In this document: positions 17,508 through 26,272 of the stretch, one piece after another
How the letters are laid out: each line of letters starts with the position of its first letter
Numbering within the stretch: the first letter of the stretch is position 1
Source: Pseudomonas profundi
GTDB taxonomy: Bacteria; Pseudomonadota; Gammaproteobacteria; Pseudomonadales; Pseudomonadaceae
Assembly: GCF_008638305.1 (NCBI RefSeq)
Contig: NZ_VTPZ01000012.1
Location: 1 to 60,308 of the forward strand
DNA: 60,308 bases
Direction of reading: 5' to 3'
The notes under the pieces: model-generated
The model's input: only the letters and a program-made list of their open reading frames with translations
Databases searched by the model: none
What the model was told of the DNA's origin: nothing
Translations under genes and position numbers: made by a program

Positions 17508-19179
17508 GCGGGTGTTTGACCTGCGCCGCCCCGACGCCGCGCGGGTCGCTTGCGGCACTGACTTCTCCTTTGCGCTTGTCCCACTCCAGCGCATGCATGT
17601 CACCATAACGGCGTCCGGCAGGTTCGATCCGGTGACCCAGCTTTTCCAGTGCAGCCTGCTCCTCTGATGTGAAGGCGTTATCTTCTGCCTGAATCCGGTC
17701 AGGCAGATACTGATGATGGAAGCGTGGACGGCTGACCCAGCGCTGTACCGGCTGTTGCTCGATGGCTTCCAGTGCGCCGAGCAACACCATGGTGATGATG
17801 CGGCTGCCGCCCGGCGTGCCGAGCACTGCCAGACGTGAATCACTCTCCAGCATGGTCGGCACCATGCTCGAAAGCGGACGTTTACCGGGGGCGATGGCAT
17901 TGGCCTCGCCACCGGCCAGCCCATACTCGTTGCGCCCGGCCGGATCGGCGGCGAAGTCGTCCATCTCGTTATTCAGCAGCACCCCGGTACCGGGCACGGT
18001 GAAGGCTGCGCCGAACGGCAGATTGATGCTCAGCGTTGCCGAGACGGCGTTGCCCTCTGCATCCATCAATGAGAAGTGCGTGGTGTTGGTACCTTCACTG
18101 AATAGCTTCGGTGCCCCCAGTTCAGCGCTGGGGGTGGCGCGTTGCGGGTCAATGGTAGCGGCGAGTTGTTCGGCATACTCTCTGGAGACCAGGCGCGCAA
18201 CCGGCACCTCGACGAAATCACCATCACCCAGTAATAACGCGCGGTCGCGATAGCTGCGACGCATCATCTCTACAAGATTGTGCGTCCAGGCCACCGATCC
18301 AGGTTGTGTCGCGGGCAGGCTTTCGACGCCTTGGAGTATGGTCGCCAGAGCAATGCCTCCGGCCGACGGCAGAGGCGCGCTGATAATCTCCATGCCATGC
18401 GAGTGAAAGCGAATCGGTTCGCGCTCTATTACCTCGTAGGCATCCAGGTCAGCTTGCTGCCAGATGCCGTCTGCTGCCTCGACACCCTTTAGCAGCTGCG
18501 CCGCAACCGGGCCGCGGTAAAACCCGTCGCGGCCGTTGGCGGCGAGTTGCCGCAGTGTTTGCGCCAGCTCCGGCTGTTTGATCACCTCTCCTTCGGCGGG
18601 CAGTGCTCCATTGCGCAGAAACAAGCGGGCGGTTTCGGCGTCGCGGCGCATGGCCTCAACGCGGAAACCGCCCAGCATGCGGTATCGGTCAGTCACAGCA
18701 AAACCCTGCTCAGCCGCCTCGATGGCGGGCGCCAGGCTTCGGCTTAGCGGCAGGTCTCCGTAGTGTTCGGCCAGATGCACCAGCGCGGCAGGTAGACCGG
18801 GGATGCCGGCGGCGAGCGGACCATTCAATGCGGGGACGCGCTGCACCACGCCTTTAGCGTCGCGGTACAGGTCACGGCTGGCGCGTAGCGGCGCGGTTTC
18901 CCGTGCATCGATGAAGCGGTAGTCAATGGTTTCGCCATCAGGCTGGCGCAGCAGGAAGAACCCGCCGCCACCGATGCCGGAGCTGTAGGGCTCGACTACA
19001 CCGAGCGTCGCAGCGGCAGCAATGGCCGCATCAAATGCATTGCCGCCTTCGTCAAGAATGCGGTGGGCTGCGGCGGTGGCGTCAGGATGGGCGGTGGCGA
19101 CTGCCTGCTGGCCAGGCAGGGAAGCTGCCTGAATCGTGAATGCCAGCAGCAGGGCTGGCAGCAGAAACAGGCGGTGCAC
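17494..19179 (-). CDS. ggt: Gamma-glutamyltransferase
   Basis: A 561-residue periplasmic N-terminal-nucleophile hydrolase that cleaves gamma-glutamyl bonds of glutathione and related compounds. Signal peptide at 1-18 (FLLPALLLAFTIQAAS). Autoprocessing nucleophile Thr366 lies in TNTTHFSLMD; oxyanion and substrate residues lie in GGGGFFLL and the LSSMVPTM motif. The start is GTG at 19179, four bases after the ferredoxin stop, with no clear Shine-Dalgarno; expression is probably coupled to the ferredoxin gene. The adjacency to ferredoxin and coaD is one I recall in P. aeruginosa. Confidence 0.94.
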   Translation of the reverse strand: MHRLFLLPALLLAFTIQAASLPGQQAVATAHPDATAAAHRILDEGGNAFDAAIAAAATLGVVEPYSSGIGGGGFFLLRQPDGETIDYRFIDARETAPLRASRDLYRDAKGVVQRVPALNGPLAAGIPGLPAALVHLAEHYGDLPLSRSLAPAIEAAEQGFAVTDRYRMLGGFRVEAMRRDAETARLFLRNGALPAEGEVIKQPELAQTLRQLAANGRDGFYRGPVAAQLLKGVEAADGIWQQADLDAYEVIEREPIRFHSHGMEIISAPLPSAGGIALATILQGVESLPATQPGSVAWTHNLVEMMRRSYRDRALLLGDGDFVEVPVARLVSREYAEQLAATIDPQRATPSAELGAPKLFSEGTNTTHFSLMDAEGNAVSATLSINLPFGAAFTVPGTGVLLNNEMDDFAADPAGRNEYGLAGGEANAIAPGKRPLSSMVPTMLESDSRLAVLGTPGGSRIITMVLLGALEAIEQQPVQRWVSRPRFHHQYLPDRIQAEDNAFTSEEQAALEKLGHRIEPAGRRYGDMHALEWDKRKGEVSAASDPRGVGAAQVKHPLKED

Positions 19180-19183
19180 GGGC

Positions 19184-19971
<788 letters not shown>

Positions 19972-20008
19972 TCATGAGTGCTTGAAGGGGCAAATGGTAG
20001 CTTAATGC

Positions 20009-21655
20009 TTATCCGCGGCCAACCGTTGTGCTGCTGGCCTGCTTTGTTGCCGTTGGGCTAGCGCCCCGGCTCAACTGCTCGGCCAGCTGCGTTGCCAGAC
20101 GTGCTGTCAGTGCATACACCGACAGCTGCGGGTTGGCGCCAACACTGGTGGGGAACAACGACCCGTCGAATATCGACAGGTTTTCCAGTTGATGATGCTG
20201 GCCGCGACTGTTGGCGACTGATCGGGAGGGGTCTTCACCCATCGGGCAGCCACCCATGACGTGGGCGCTGGCCAGCCGTACGTCGTGGATAACATAGCGC
20301 AAGGCTTCGACCTGTTGTCGGTATGCAGTCCAGCTGGTGCTGTATTCGCCGCGGCTGTGTACCGGCGCTACGGCGTTAGCGCCGGCAGCGAACTGGATTT
20401 CGCCCATCGCCAGATACGCCCGGCGCGCACCGTCCCACAGATACTCGTTGAGCGGGTAGTCGAGCACCGGCGTGTCATCGTCGCGCAGCATTACCGTGCC
20501 GCCCGGGCTCTGCTCGTGGAAGCCGTCGCGCAGCAGCGCCAATATCAGGTTGCTATGGGACAACTTGTGCATGCGCTGCAGGTTGGTGCTGCCGTGGCCA
20601 CCCAGCAGGGCGGAGGTGATGCTGGGTTGCATCGGGGGCACTTCGAGCTTGAAACCCATCGGCCCAATCGCCCCGTCTTGCCACTGGAACTGGTCGGAGT
20701 AGATCGACTGCGGCGCGCCGTAGAAACCATTGATCGGTTTATCAAATTGCGCTGTGCTGAAATTCACCGGATGCAGAAAAGTGCGTTTGCCAGCCAGGCC
20801 GTGCGGATCAGGTGCGCCGGAGCGCAGCAGCAGTGCGGGGCTGTTGATTGCGCCGCCGGCGAGCACGATATGTTTGCCACGCACTTCAATAGCCTGGCCG
20901 TCAGCGCGAGTCAGCTCGGCATTCATCGCCCGGCATTGCACGCCTTCCACGCGATCGCCCTGAATCAGTAAACGCTCGGCACGGGCGCGGTGAATCAGCG
21001 TTGCGCCACGCTTCAGGGCGGCGGGGATAGTGGTCACCAGCATCGATTGCTTGGCGTTGGTCGGGCAGCCCATGCCGCAATAACCCAGATTCCAGCAGCC
21101 GCGTACGTTGCGCGGGATGACTGCCTGATGCCAGCCCAGCTTTTCGCAGCCGCTACGAATCACATCGTTGTTGGCATTGGGTGGCACGGCCCAGGGCGCG
21201 ACGCCGAGGCGCTGCTCGATGCGCTCGAACCAGGGCGCCATGCTGGCGCTATCGATACCCGTCACGCCATGCACCGAATTCCAGTGAGCCAACGTCTGAT
21301 CGGGGGTACGAAAGCTGCTGGTCCAGTTGACGGTGGTGCTGCCACCAACGGTACGGCCCTGTAGAATGCCGATGCCGCCGTCCTTGCTGGCCCGCGCTGC
21401 GCCTTCCTGGTAGAGCTCGGCGTAGCCGGTGGCTTCGTCATTATGAAAGTCGCTGGAGGTGCGCAGGGCACCTTCTTCAATCAGCACTACTTTAAGTCCT
21501 GCTCCAGCCAGGATCTCCGCACTGGTACCGCCACCCGCGCCGGTACCGATGATGACCACATCAGCCTCGAAAACCGCGTCCCGGTCGAGGCTGCTCGCGT
21601 CCAGCACATCCCAGCCCTGTTCAATCCCTTGCAAGACTACGTCTGGTACAGGCAT
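20009..21655 (-). CDS. GMC-family FAD oxidoreductase
   Basis: A 548-residue flavoprotein of the glucose-methanol-choline family. The FAD-binding motif VVIIGTGAGGGTSAEIL is near residues 33-49, followed by GRTVGGSTTVNWTSSFR. Cysteine-rich CGMGCPTNAKQSM near residue 195 resembles long-chain alcohol oxidases and related membrane-linked dehydrogenases. The GMC catalytic His region is HVMGGCPMG near the C-terminus. The next gene upstream on the same strand is a twin-arginine-signal protein ending 23 bases before it. That pairing suggests a secreted dehydrogenase with a Tat-carried partner; the alcohol or sterol-like substrate is unknown. Confidence 0.88.
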   Translation of the reverse strand: MPVPDVVLQGIEQGWDVLDASSLDRDAVFEADVVIIGTGAGGGTSAEILAGAGLKVVLIEEGALRTSSDFHNDEATGYAELYQEGAARASKDGGIGILQGRTVGGSTTVNWTSSFRTPDQTLAHWNSVHGVTGIDSASMAPWFERIEQRLGVAPWAVPPNANNDVIRSGCEKLGWHQAVIPRNVRGCWNLGYCGMGCPTNAKQSMLVTTIPAALKRGATLIHRARAERLLIQGDRVEGVQCRAMNAELTRADGQAIEVRGKHIVLAGGAINSPALLLRSGAPDPHGLAGKRTFLHPVNFSTAQFDKPINGFYGAPQSIYSDQFQWQDGAIGPMGFKLEVPPMQPSITSALLGGHGSTNLQRMHKLSHSNLILALLRDGFHEQSPGGTVMLRDDDTPVLDYPLNEYLWDGARRAYLAMGEIQFAAGANAVAPVHSRGEYSTSWTAYRQQVEALRYVIHDVRLASAHVMGGCPMGEDPSRSVANSRGQHHQLENLSIFDGSLFPTSVGANPQLSVYALTARLATQLAEQLSRGASPTATKQASSTTVGRG

Positions 21656-21678
21656 TTACTCATGTCCCCTTTGGTGTA

Positions 21679-22206
21679 TCAGATGACCGGCGGGCCGGGA
21701 TAGCCGGCGGCTTCCCAGGATTGGGGTAGCGCGTACCAGCTCATCAGCAGCAACTGTCCCAGGGCTTTATACCCCTGGCGCAGCAGGTCCAGCCGGCTGT
21801 CGCGCCAGCGCTGCAGAAAGGTATCGATTTCGGCCGGGCTGGCCTGCTCGATAGCGCCCCAGATGCCCGTCAGTGGACCGCGGGTAGGGGCGAAGCTGAG
21901 CAGCCCCAGCAACTGCAGTGCCTCTTTCTGGGTCTGCGCGGAGCTATGCGCCAGGGTGAAGTCCAGCTGGCGAATGGCCGCCTGGATCGCCACGTCGTCC
22001 AGCTTGGGATGCGGGCCGATAAAGGCCGGAAAGAGAAGGGCCAGTACCGGCAGGTCAACACTGCGCAGGACTTTCATGCCGGCATGCGGTTGGTCGGGCG
22101 TGGAGCCAGTAATGGTGGCTACAAGACCCGCCGTAGACAGCGCAACACTCGCACCGACGCCGAGCTTCAATAGATCCCGGCGATTGAGCCGTATTGGGCG
22201 GGGCAT
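21679..22206 (-). CDS. Tat-signal partner protein of the GMC oxidoreductase
   Basis: A 175-residue protein with a twin-arginine signal (NRRDLLKLGVGASVALSTAGL, residues 8-28). The mature part is a small helical domain resembling subunit 3 of gluconate 2-dehydrogenase-type complexes (YKALGQLLLMSWYALPQSWEAAGY). Such subunits accompany GMC flavoproteins to the periplasm; the GMC subunit itself shows no signal peptide, so co-export is the likely role of this protein. The aldehyde dehydrogenase gene lies 28 bases upstream on the same strand. Confidence 0.78.
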   Translation of the reverse strand: MPRPIRLNRRDLLKLGVGASVALSTAGLVATITGSTPDQPHAGMKVLRSVDLPVLALLFPAFIGPHPKLDDVAIQAAIRQLDFTLAHSSAQTQKEALQLLGLLSFAPTRGPLTGIWGAIEQASPAEIDTFLQRWRDSRLDLLRQGYKALGQLLLMSWYALPQSWEAAGYPGPPVI

Positions 22207-22234
22207 CCTTTTCCCTCCTCTGGTTAGCTGCGCG

Positions 22235-23677
22235 TCAGCGAATGAATAACTTGTATATCAGCTGCAACAGCGTGCCGCCGTAGGGTGGATAGATCGGCCG
22301 GGCGCCGTTGAGGCGTTGCTTGATATATACACCTTTCGCCTGGCTGAAGGTAAGGAACCCTTCGCGGCCGTGATATCGCCCCATTCCCGAAGGCCCTTTG
22401 CCGCCGAAGGGCAGGTCGTCCTGCGCTACATGCAACAGGGTATCGTTGATGCACATGCCGCCGGCCTGGGTTTGGGTCATGATCCGTTGCTGTTCGGCGC
22501 GGTCGTAGCCGAAGTAATACAGGGCCAGCGGCGTGGGTCGCTCGGCGATATAGGCAAGCGCCTGTTCCAGGTTGTCATAGGGCACGATGGGCAGAAGCGG
22601 ACCGAAAATCTCGTCCTGCATCACCAGCATGTCATCGGTGACATCCAGTAATAGCGTTGGCGGCAGCACCCGGCTCCCGCCGATATCTTCCCCGGCTGGA
22701 TTGATCGCATGCGCTGTGGCGCCCTTGTCGATGGCGTCCGCCAGATAGCCCTTGAGCCGCTGAAGGTGATGTGGATTGATGATCTGCGTGTAGTCCGGAT
22801 TTTCCGCCAGGGTGGGGTACATCGTGCTGAAACGTTGGCGCAACGCCTCGACCAGCTCATCGACACGCGCGCGCGGACACAGCACGTAATCCGGCGCGAC
22901 GCAGGTCTGGCCAGCGTTGAGTCCCTTGCCGAAGGCGATTCGCTCGGCAGCATCGGCAACAGGCACATCGGCTGCAATGATCGCTGGCGACTTGCCGCCG
23001 AGCTCAAGTGTCACCGGCGTGAGATTTTCCGCCGCTGCACGCATGACATGACGGCCGATTCCGGTGCCGCCAGTAAACAGCAGATGATCAAACGGCAGCC
23101 TGGCGAAGGCCACGGCGATATCCGTCTCACCGCAGACGACCGCTACCTGTTCCCGCGGAAATACCGTGGCTAACAAGTCAGCCATAGCCGCAGCGGTGGC
23201 TGGCGTCGACTCGCTCATTTTGATCATCGCCCGGTTGCCGGCCGCCAGGGCAGCCGTGAGGGGTCCCATGGCGAGATAAAGCGGGTAGTTCCAGGGTACG
23301 ATGATGCCCACCACGCCCAGCGGCTGGTAGATCACCCGCGCTGTGGCCGGCTGGAACGCCAAGCCAACGCTGCGCCGAGACGGCTTCACCCATGCGTTCA
23401 GATGCTTGATCGTGTAGTTGATGCCTTCCACCGATGGCAGCAGTTCGGCCAGCCGGGTTTCGTCACTGGAGCGGCGTCCGAAATCCTGGTTGATGGCATC
23501 GATCAACTTCTGTTGCTGGGCGATCAGAGCTGTCTTTAACTGCCTGAGCTGGCGGACGCGCTCTGCCGCGTCCGGGACCGGCGCAACCCGAAACGCAGCG
23601 CGCTGATGAGCAAAGGTATCGTTCAGGGCAGAAATGGCTTCGTCTTGCTGCTGGAGGTAGGCGATGTCGGCAACCAT
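22235..23677 (-). CDS. Aldehyde dehydrogenase, coniferyl aldehyde dehydrogenase-like
   Basis: A 480-residue NAD(P)-dependent aldehyde dehydrogenase of the class that includes coniferyl and long-chain aldehyde dehydrogenases. Seen: PLGVVGIIVPWNYPLYL, FTGGTGIGRHVM, general base Glu in LELGGKSP, nucleophile Cys in GQTCVAPDYVL, and EIFGPLLPI. The C-terminus is basic and hydrophobic (LLQLIYKLFIR), as in membrane-associated members. It heads a leftward trio with the Tat protein and GMC oxidoreductase: an alcohol-to-aldehyde-to-acid sequence is a reasonable inference. Confidence 0.9.
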   Translation of the reverse strand: MVADIAYLQQQDEAISALNDTFAHQRAAFRVAPVPDAAERVRQLRQLKTALIAQQQKLIDAINQDFGRRSSDETRLAELLPSVEGINYTIKHLNAWVKPSRRSVGLAFQPATARVIYQPLGVVGIIVPWNYPLYLAMGPLTAALAAGNRAMIKMSESTPATAAAMADLLATVFPREQVAVVCGETDIAVAFARLPFDHLLFTGGTGIGRHVMRAAAENLTPVTLELGGKSPAIIAADVPVADAAERIAFGKGLNAGQTCVAPDYVLCPRARVDELVEALRQRFSTMYPTLAENPDYTQIINPHHLQRLKGYLADAIDKGATAHAINPAGEDIGGSRVLPPTLLLDVTDDMLVMQDEIFGPLLPIVPYDNLEQALAYIAERPTPLALYYFGYDRAEQQRIMTQTQAGGMCINDTLLHVAQDDLPFGGKGPSGMGRYHGREGFLTFSQAKGVYIKQRLNGARPIYPPYGGTLLQLIYKLFIR

Positions 23678-23816
23678 AAGAGCTCTACTTAGGGGTCGGC
23701 GGGCCGACTGACAGGGGATTCAAGAGAATTGGTTCTAGAGTAATACCCTGGGGCTGTCAATTGCTGGGAATGTATCGCTGCAGGGGGTTGGGGATCGAGC
23801 GGTGTAGTTGCCAGTC

Positions 23817-23944
23817 GCGCTATATCGAGGCGGAGCTCGACACTCCATCGTTCGGTGTTTTTATGGAGGGCCGGGTTCCATCCCGGCCAGCGTGCTGGCT
23901 GGCTGCATCTATGGTCGAGTCCGATCGTGGCCCGTGGTGCTCGG
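23817..23944 (+). repeat. Two-hairpin repeat, copy 1
   Basis: A 128-bp unit differing from copy 2 at 7 positions by eye. It contains hairpin GGCCGGG-TTCCAT-CCCGGCC (23869-23888) immediately followed by CCAGC-GT-GCTGG (23887-23898). The copies are offset by 177 bp. Confidence 0.85.
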
Positions 23945-23993
23945 CCTTCCCAGGAGGCGAGCTACATCCTTAGCAGCGGAGTCGCCGGCGGTA

Positions 23994-24121
23994 GCGCTAT
24001 ATCGAGGCGGAGCTCGACACTCCATCGTTGGGTGTTTTTATGGAGGGCCGGGTTCCACCCCGGCCAGCGCGCTGGCTGGCGGCACCCATGGTCGAGTCCG
24101 ATCGCGGCCCGTGGTGCTCGG
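23994..24121 (+). repeat. Two-hairpin repeat, copy 2
   Basis: Same unit as copy 1, ending 10 bases before the rsmD stop codon. The second hairpin is the perfect palindrome CCAGCGCGCTGG. A related, more diverged copy lies in opposite orientation near 46952-46989. Confidence 0.85.
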
Positions 24122-24131
24122 CAATCCATCG

Positions 24132-24707
24132 TTATGCTTCGCGACGCCACAGTGTGTACCACACCTGGCCGGCGCGCTTTTCGCGGTGTAGCCGCCAGCT
24201 GGCAGGGACTGTCTGGCGGTCCGGGGGCAGTTCGCTTTCGGTATAGATCCAGGCCTGGTCTGTCAGCCAGCCGTTGTCCTCTACCGCAGCGCAGGCGGGT
24301 GCCAGCAGCGCTTGCCGGAACGGCGGGTCGAGGAACACCACATCAAAGGGTGTATCCGGCGTGCTGGCCAACAGGCTCAGGGCGTCCTGTTGACGCACTT
24401 CTCCCTTCTCGCATTCCAGCATGGTCAGATGACTGCGCAGGGTGGAGACAACATCGCGGCTGGCGTCGGCACATAGCGCGAAGCTGGCGCCACGTGACAG
24501 TGCTTCCAGGATCAGCGCGCCGCTGCCGGCGAAGGGGTCCAGGCAGCGTGCGCCTTCGATTTCGCCGCTGAGCCAGTTGAACAGGGTTTCCCGCACCCGG
24601 TCCGGCGTGGGACGCAGTCCGGGCTGCTCGGTGAAGGTGAAACGTCGGCTGCGCCAGGTTCCGGCAATGATCCGCAGCTGGCTCTGACGGCCCTTGTCCT
24701 GCCTCAT
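24132..24707 (-). CDS. rsmD: 16S rRNA (guanine-966-N2)-methyltransferase
   Basis: A 191-residue class I SAM methyltransferase. Signature pieces: IIAGTWRSRRF and GLRPTPDRVRETLFNWL (RNA binding), LDPFAGSGALILEALSRGA (SAM binding), and the catalytic DPPF motif in VVFLDPPFRQ. It methylates G966 of 16S rRNA in the 30S subunit. The start overlaps the upstream peptidase stop by 4 bases (ATGA), so translation is coupled. The two-hairpin repeat directly follows its stop. Confidence 0.96.
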   Translation of the reverse strand: MRQDKGRQSQLRIIAGTWRSRRFTFTEQPGLRPTPDRVRETLFNWLSGEIEGARCLDPFAGSGALILEALSRGASFALCADASRDVVSTLRSHLTMLECEKGEVRQQDALSLLASTPDTPFDVVFLDPPFRQALLAPACAAVEDNGWLTDQAWIYTESELPPDRQTVPASWRLHREKRAGQVWYTLWRREA

Positions 24708-26272
24708 GGGGTTACTTCCTCAAGCGCATCTGGCGCGGTCTCGGTGTCGGTATCGTCCGGGTCGGTTTCTGCTTGAAGCACAGGCCCGACGGTGACGACG
24801 AGCCTTCCGGCCGGCTCGAAGTGACGCGCAAAGGCTTCGCGGATCTGCTCGGTGCTCAGCGCCTGAATGCGATCCATGAACAGCTGCATGTGATTCAGCG
24901 GCAGGTCATAGAAGCCGATGGCACCCAACTGGCCAACGATCGCTGCGTTGCTCGCGGTGCTGAGCGGGAACTGGCCCATTATTTGCCGCTTGGTGCGCTC
25001 CAGATCCGCTTCACTCGGGCCTGTCTCGATGAATTCATCCAGGCTGTCGTTGATGACTTCCAGCGCCTGTTCGACCTGATCGGCGCGGGTCTGCATGCTG
25101 ATCATGAACGGGCCGGGTGCCTGCATGGGAATCAGGCTGCTGCCGACTGAATAGGACAGGCCGCGCTTCTCGCGGATTTCCTCCATCAGTATCGAACCGA
25201 AGCCCGAGCCACCCAGCATTTCGTTGCCGACATAGAGCGCGGCATAGTCCGGATCGTGGCGACTGATGCCGCGCTGGCCGACCAGAATGTGCGTTTGCTG
25301 TGCATCGAAGGGGATATGCGTAGGTTCAGGCTCGATCGGATCGGGGACAGGCGTTTTTGCCGCTGCGGGACCTTCCGGCATGGCATCCGCCAGGCGCTGC
25401 GCAATGCGCTCTGCTTGCTGGCGGTCTATCGCGCCGACCATGGCGATAACGGCGTTGCCCGAAGCATAAAACTGCTGATGAAAACCTTCCAGTTGCGCAG
25501 GTGTTATCTGCTGCAGGCTCTCCGGGGTGCCCTCTGGCAGACTGCCGTAGGGATGGTCGGAGTAGAGCTCTGCCCAGAACGCTTCGCTGGCCAGTGCTGC
25601 CGGACGCTGCAGGCGATAACGCAGACCCGCCAGCAATTGGTTGCGCAGGCGCTCGAAGGCGTCCTGCGGAAAGCTCGGACGGCTGACGACTTCAGCGAAC
25701 AATGCCAGGGCGGGGTCCAGCTTGTCGGCAGCGGTCAGGCTGCGCAGGCTGGCCAGTGCCATGTCGCGATGAGAGCTGTTGCTGAACTGCGCGCCCAGGC
25801 GCTCGAAGCCTGCGGCGATGTCGCCCGCATCCTTGTCACCGGTACCTTCGTTGAGCATCGCGTTGGTCAGTGTGGCCAGGCCTGGCTGATCGCCGTCACG
25901 GCTGGCGCCTGCGGCGAACAATACCTGCACGTCGAGCATGGGCAGTTCATCAGCCTGCATGAAATACACCCGCGAGCCTTGCTCTGTCGTCCAATGCTGC
26001 AAATCGAGTTTACGACGGGCCGGTGGCTTGTCCGGATCCAGAGTGCTCAAGGACTCGAGGTCGGGTAACGGTGCGTCGCCAGCGCTGCCCTGGGCGGTGC
26101 TCTCGGTATCCACTGCGGCTGGGGTGGTATCGACCAGAGGAGCCGGGGCGGCCTTCGCTTCGGCCGGAGGATTGTCCCCGCCTGGTTTGAGCAGCGTGAT
26201 GCCGGCAATCACAGCCAGCGCGATGAGGACAAGCAACCAGCGCAGCGTTTTTCGGGAATGCGCGACAGCCAT
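24704..26272 (-). CDS. M16-family peptidase homologue lacking the zinc motif
   Basis: A 522-residue M16 (pitrilysin-family) protein with an N-terminal membrane anchor (about 9-29, LRWLLVLIALAVIAGITLL), an Ala/Pro/Thr-rich linker to about 80, and two M16 half-domains. The HxxEH zinc site of active M16 enzymes is absent; the corresponding region reads FAAGASRDGDQPGLATLTNAML. NEMLGGSGFGSILMEEIREKRGLSYS is the conserved C-domain R/Y motif. It is the probable non-catalytic partner of the preceding M16 peptidase (PqqF/alpha-beta type heterodimer). Its ATG overlaps the upstream stop by one base. Confidence 0.9.
   Translation of the reverse strand: MAVAHSRKTLRWLLVLIALAVIAGITLLKPGGDNPPAEAKAAPAPLVDTTPAAVDTESTAQGSAGDAPLPDLESLSTLDPDKPPARRKLDLQHWTTEQGSRVYFMQADELPMLDVQVLFAAGASRDGDQPGLATLTNAMLNEGTGDKDAGDIAAGFERLGAQFSNSSHRDMALASLRSLTAADKLDPALALFAEVVSRPSFPQDAFERLRNQLLAGLRYRLQRPAALASEAFWAELYSDHPYGSLPEGTPESLQQITPAQLEGFHQQFYASGNAVIAMVGAIDRQQAERIAQRLADAMPEGPAAAKTPVPDPIEPEPTHIPFDAQQTHILVGQRGISRHDPDYAALYVGNEMLGGSGFGSILMEEIREKRGLSYSVGSSLIPMQAPGPFMISMQTRADQVEQALEVINDSLDEFIETGPSEADLERTKRQIMGQFPLSTASNAAIVGQLGAIGFYDLPLNHMQLFMDRIQALSTEQIREAFARHFEPAGRLVVTVGPVLQAETDPDDTDTETAPDALEEVTP

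Larger units (their letters stand above)
23678..24131. other. Gene-free region carrying a duplicated repeat
   Basis: The 454 bases between the aldehyde dehydrogenase start and the rsmD 3' end contain no convincing gene. Most of it is taken by two copies of a 128-bp repeat described separately. In P. aeruginosa I recall a TetR-type regulator near this position; no trace is recognisable here. The leftward aldehyde dehydrogenase promoter must lie within 23678-23816 but I could not place it. Confidence 0.6.

Noticed and set aside
23678..24131. Remnant of a TetR-type regulator gene
   Set aside because: Expected from memory of P. aeruginosa, but no helix-turn-helix or any other TetR-like stretch could be read in any frame.
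23855..24571. A 238-codon frame running through the repeat pair into rsmD
   Set aside because: It is read antisense to rsmD and through non-coding repeats; the two repeat copies are read in different ways and no start signal exists.
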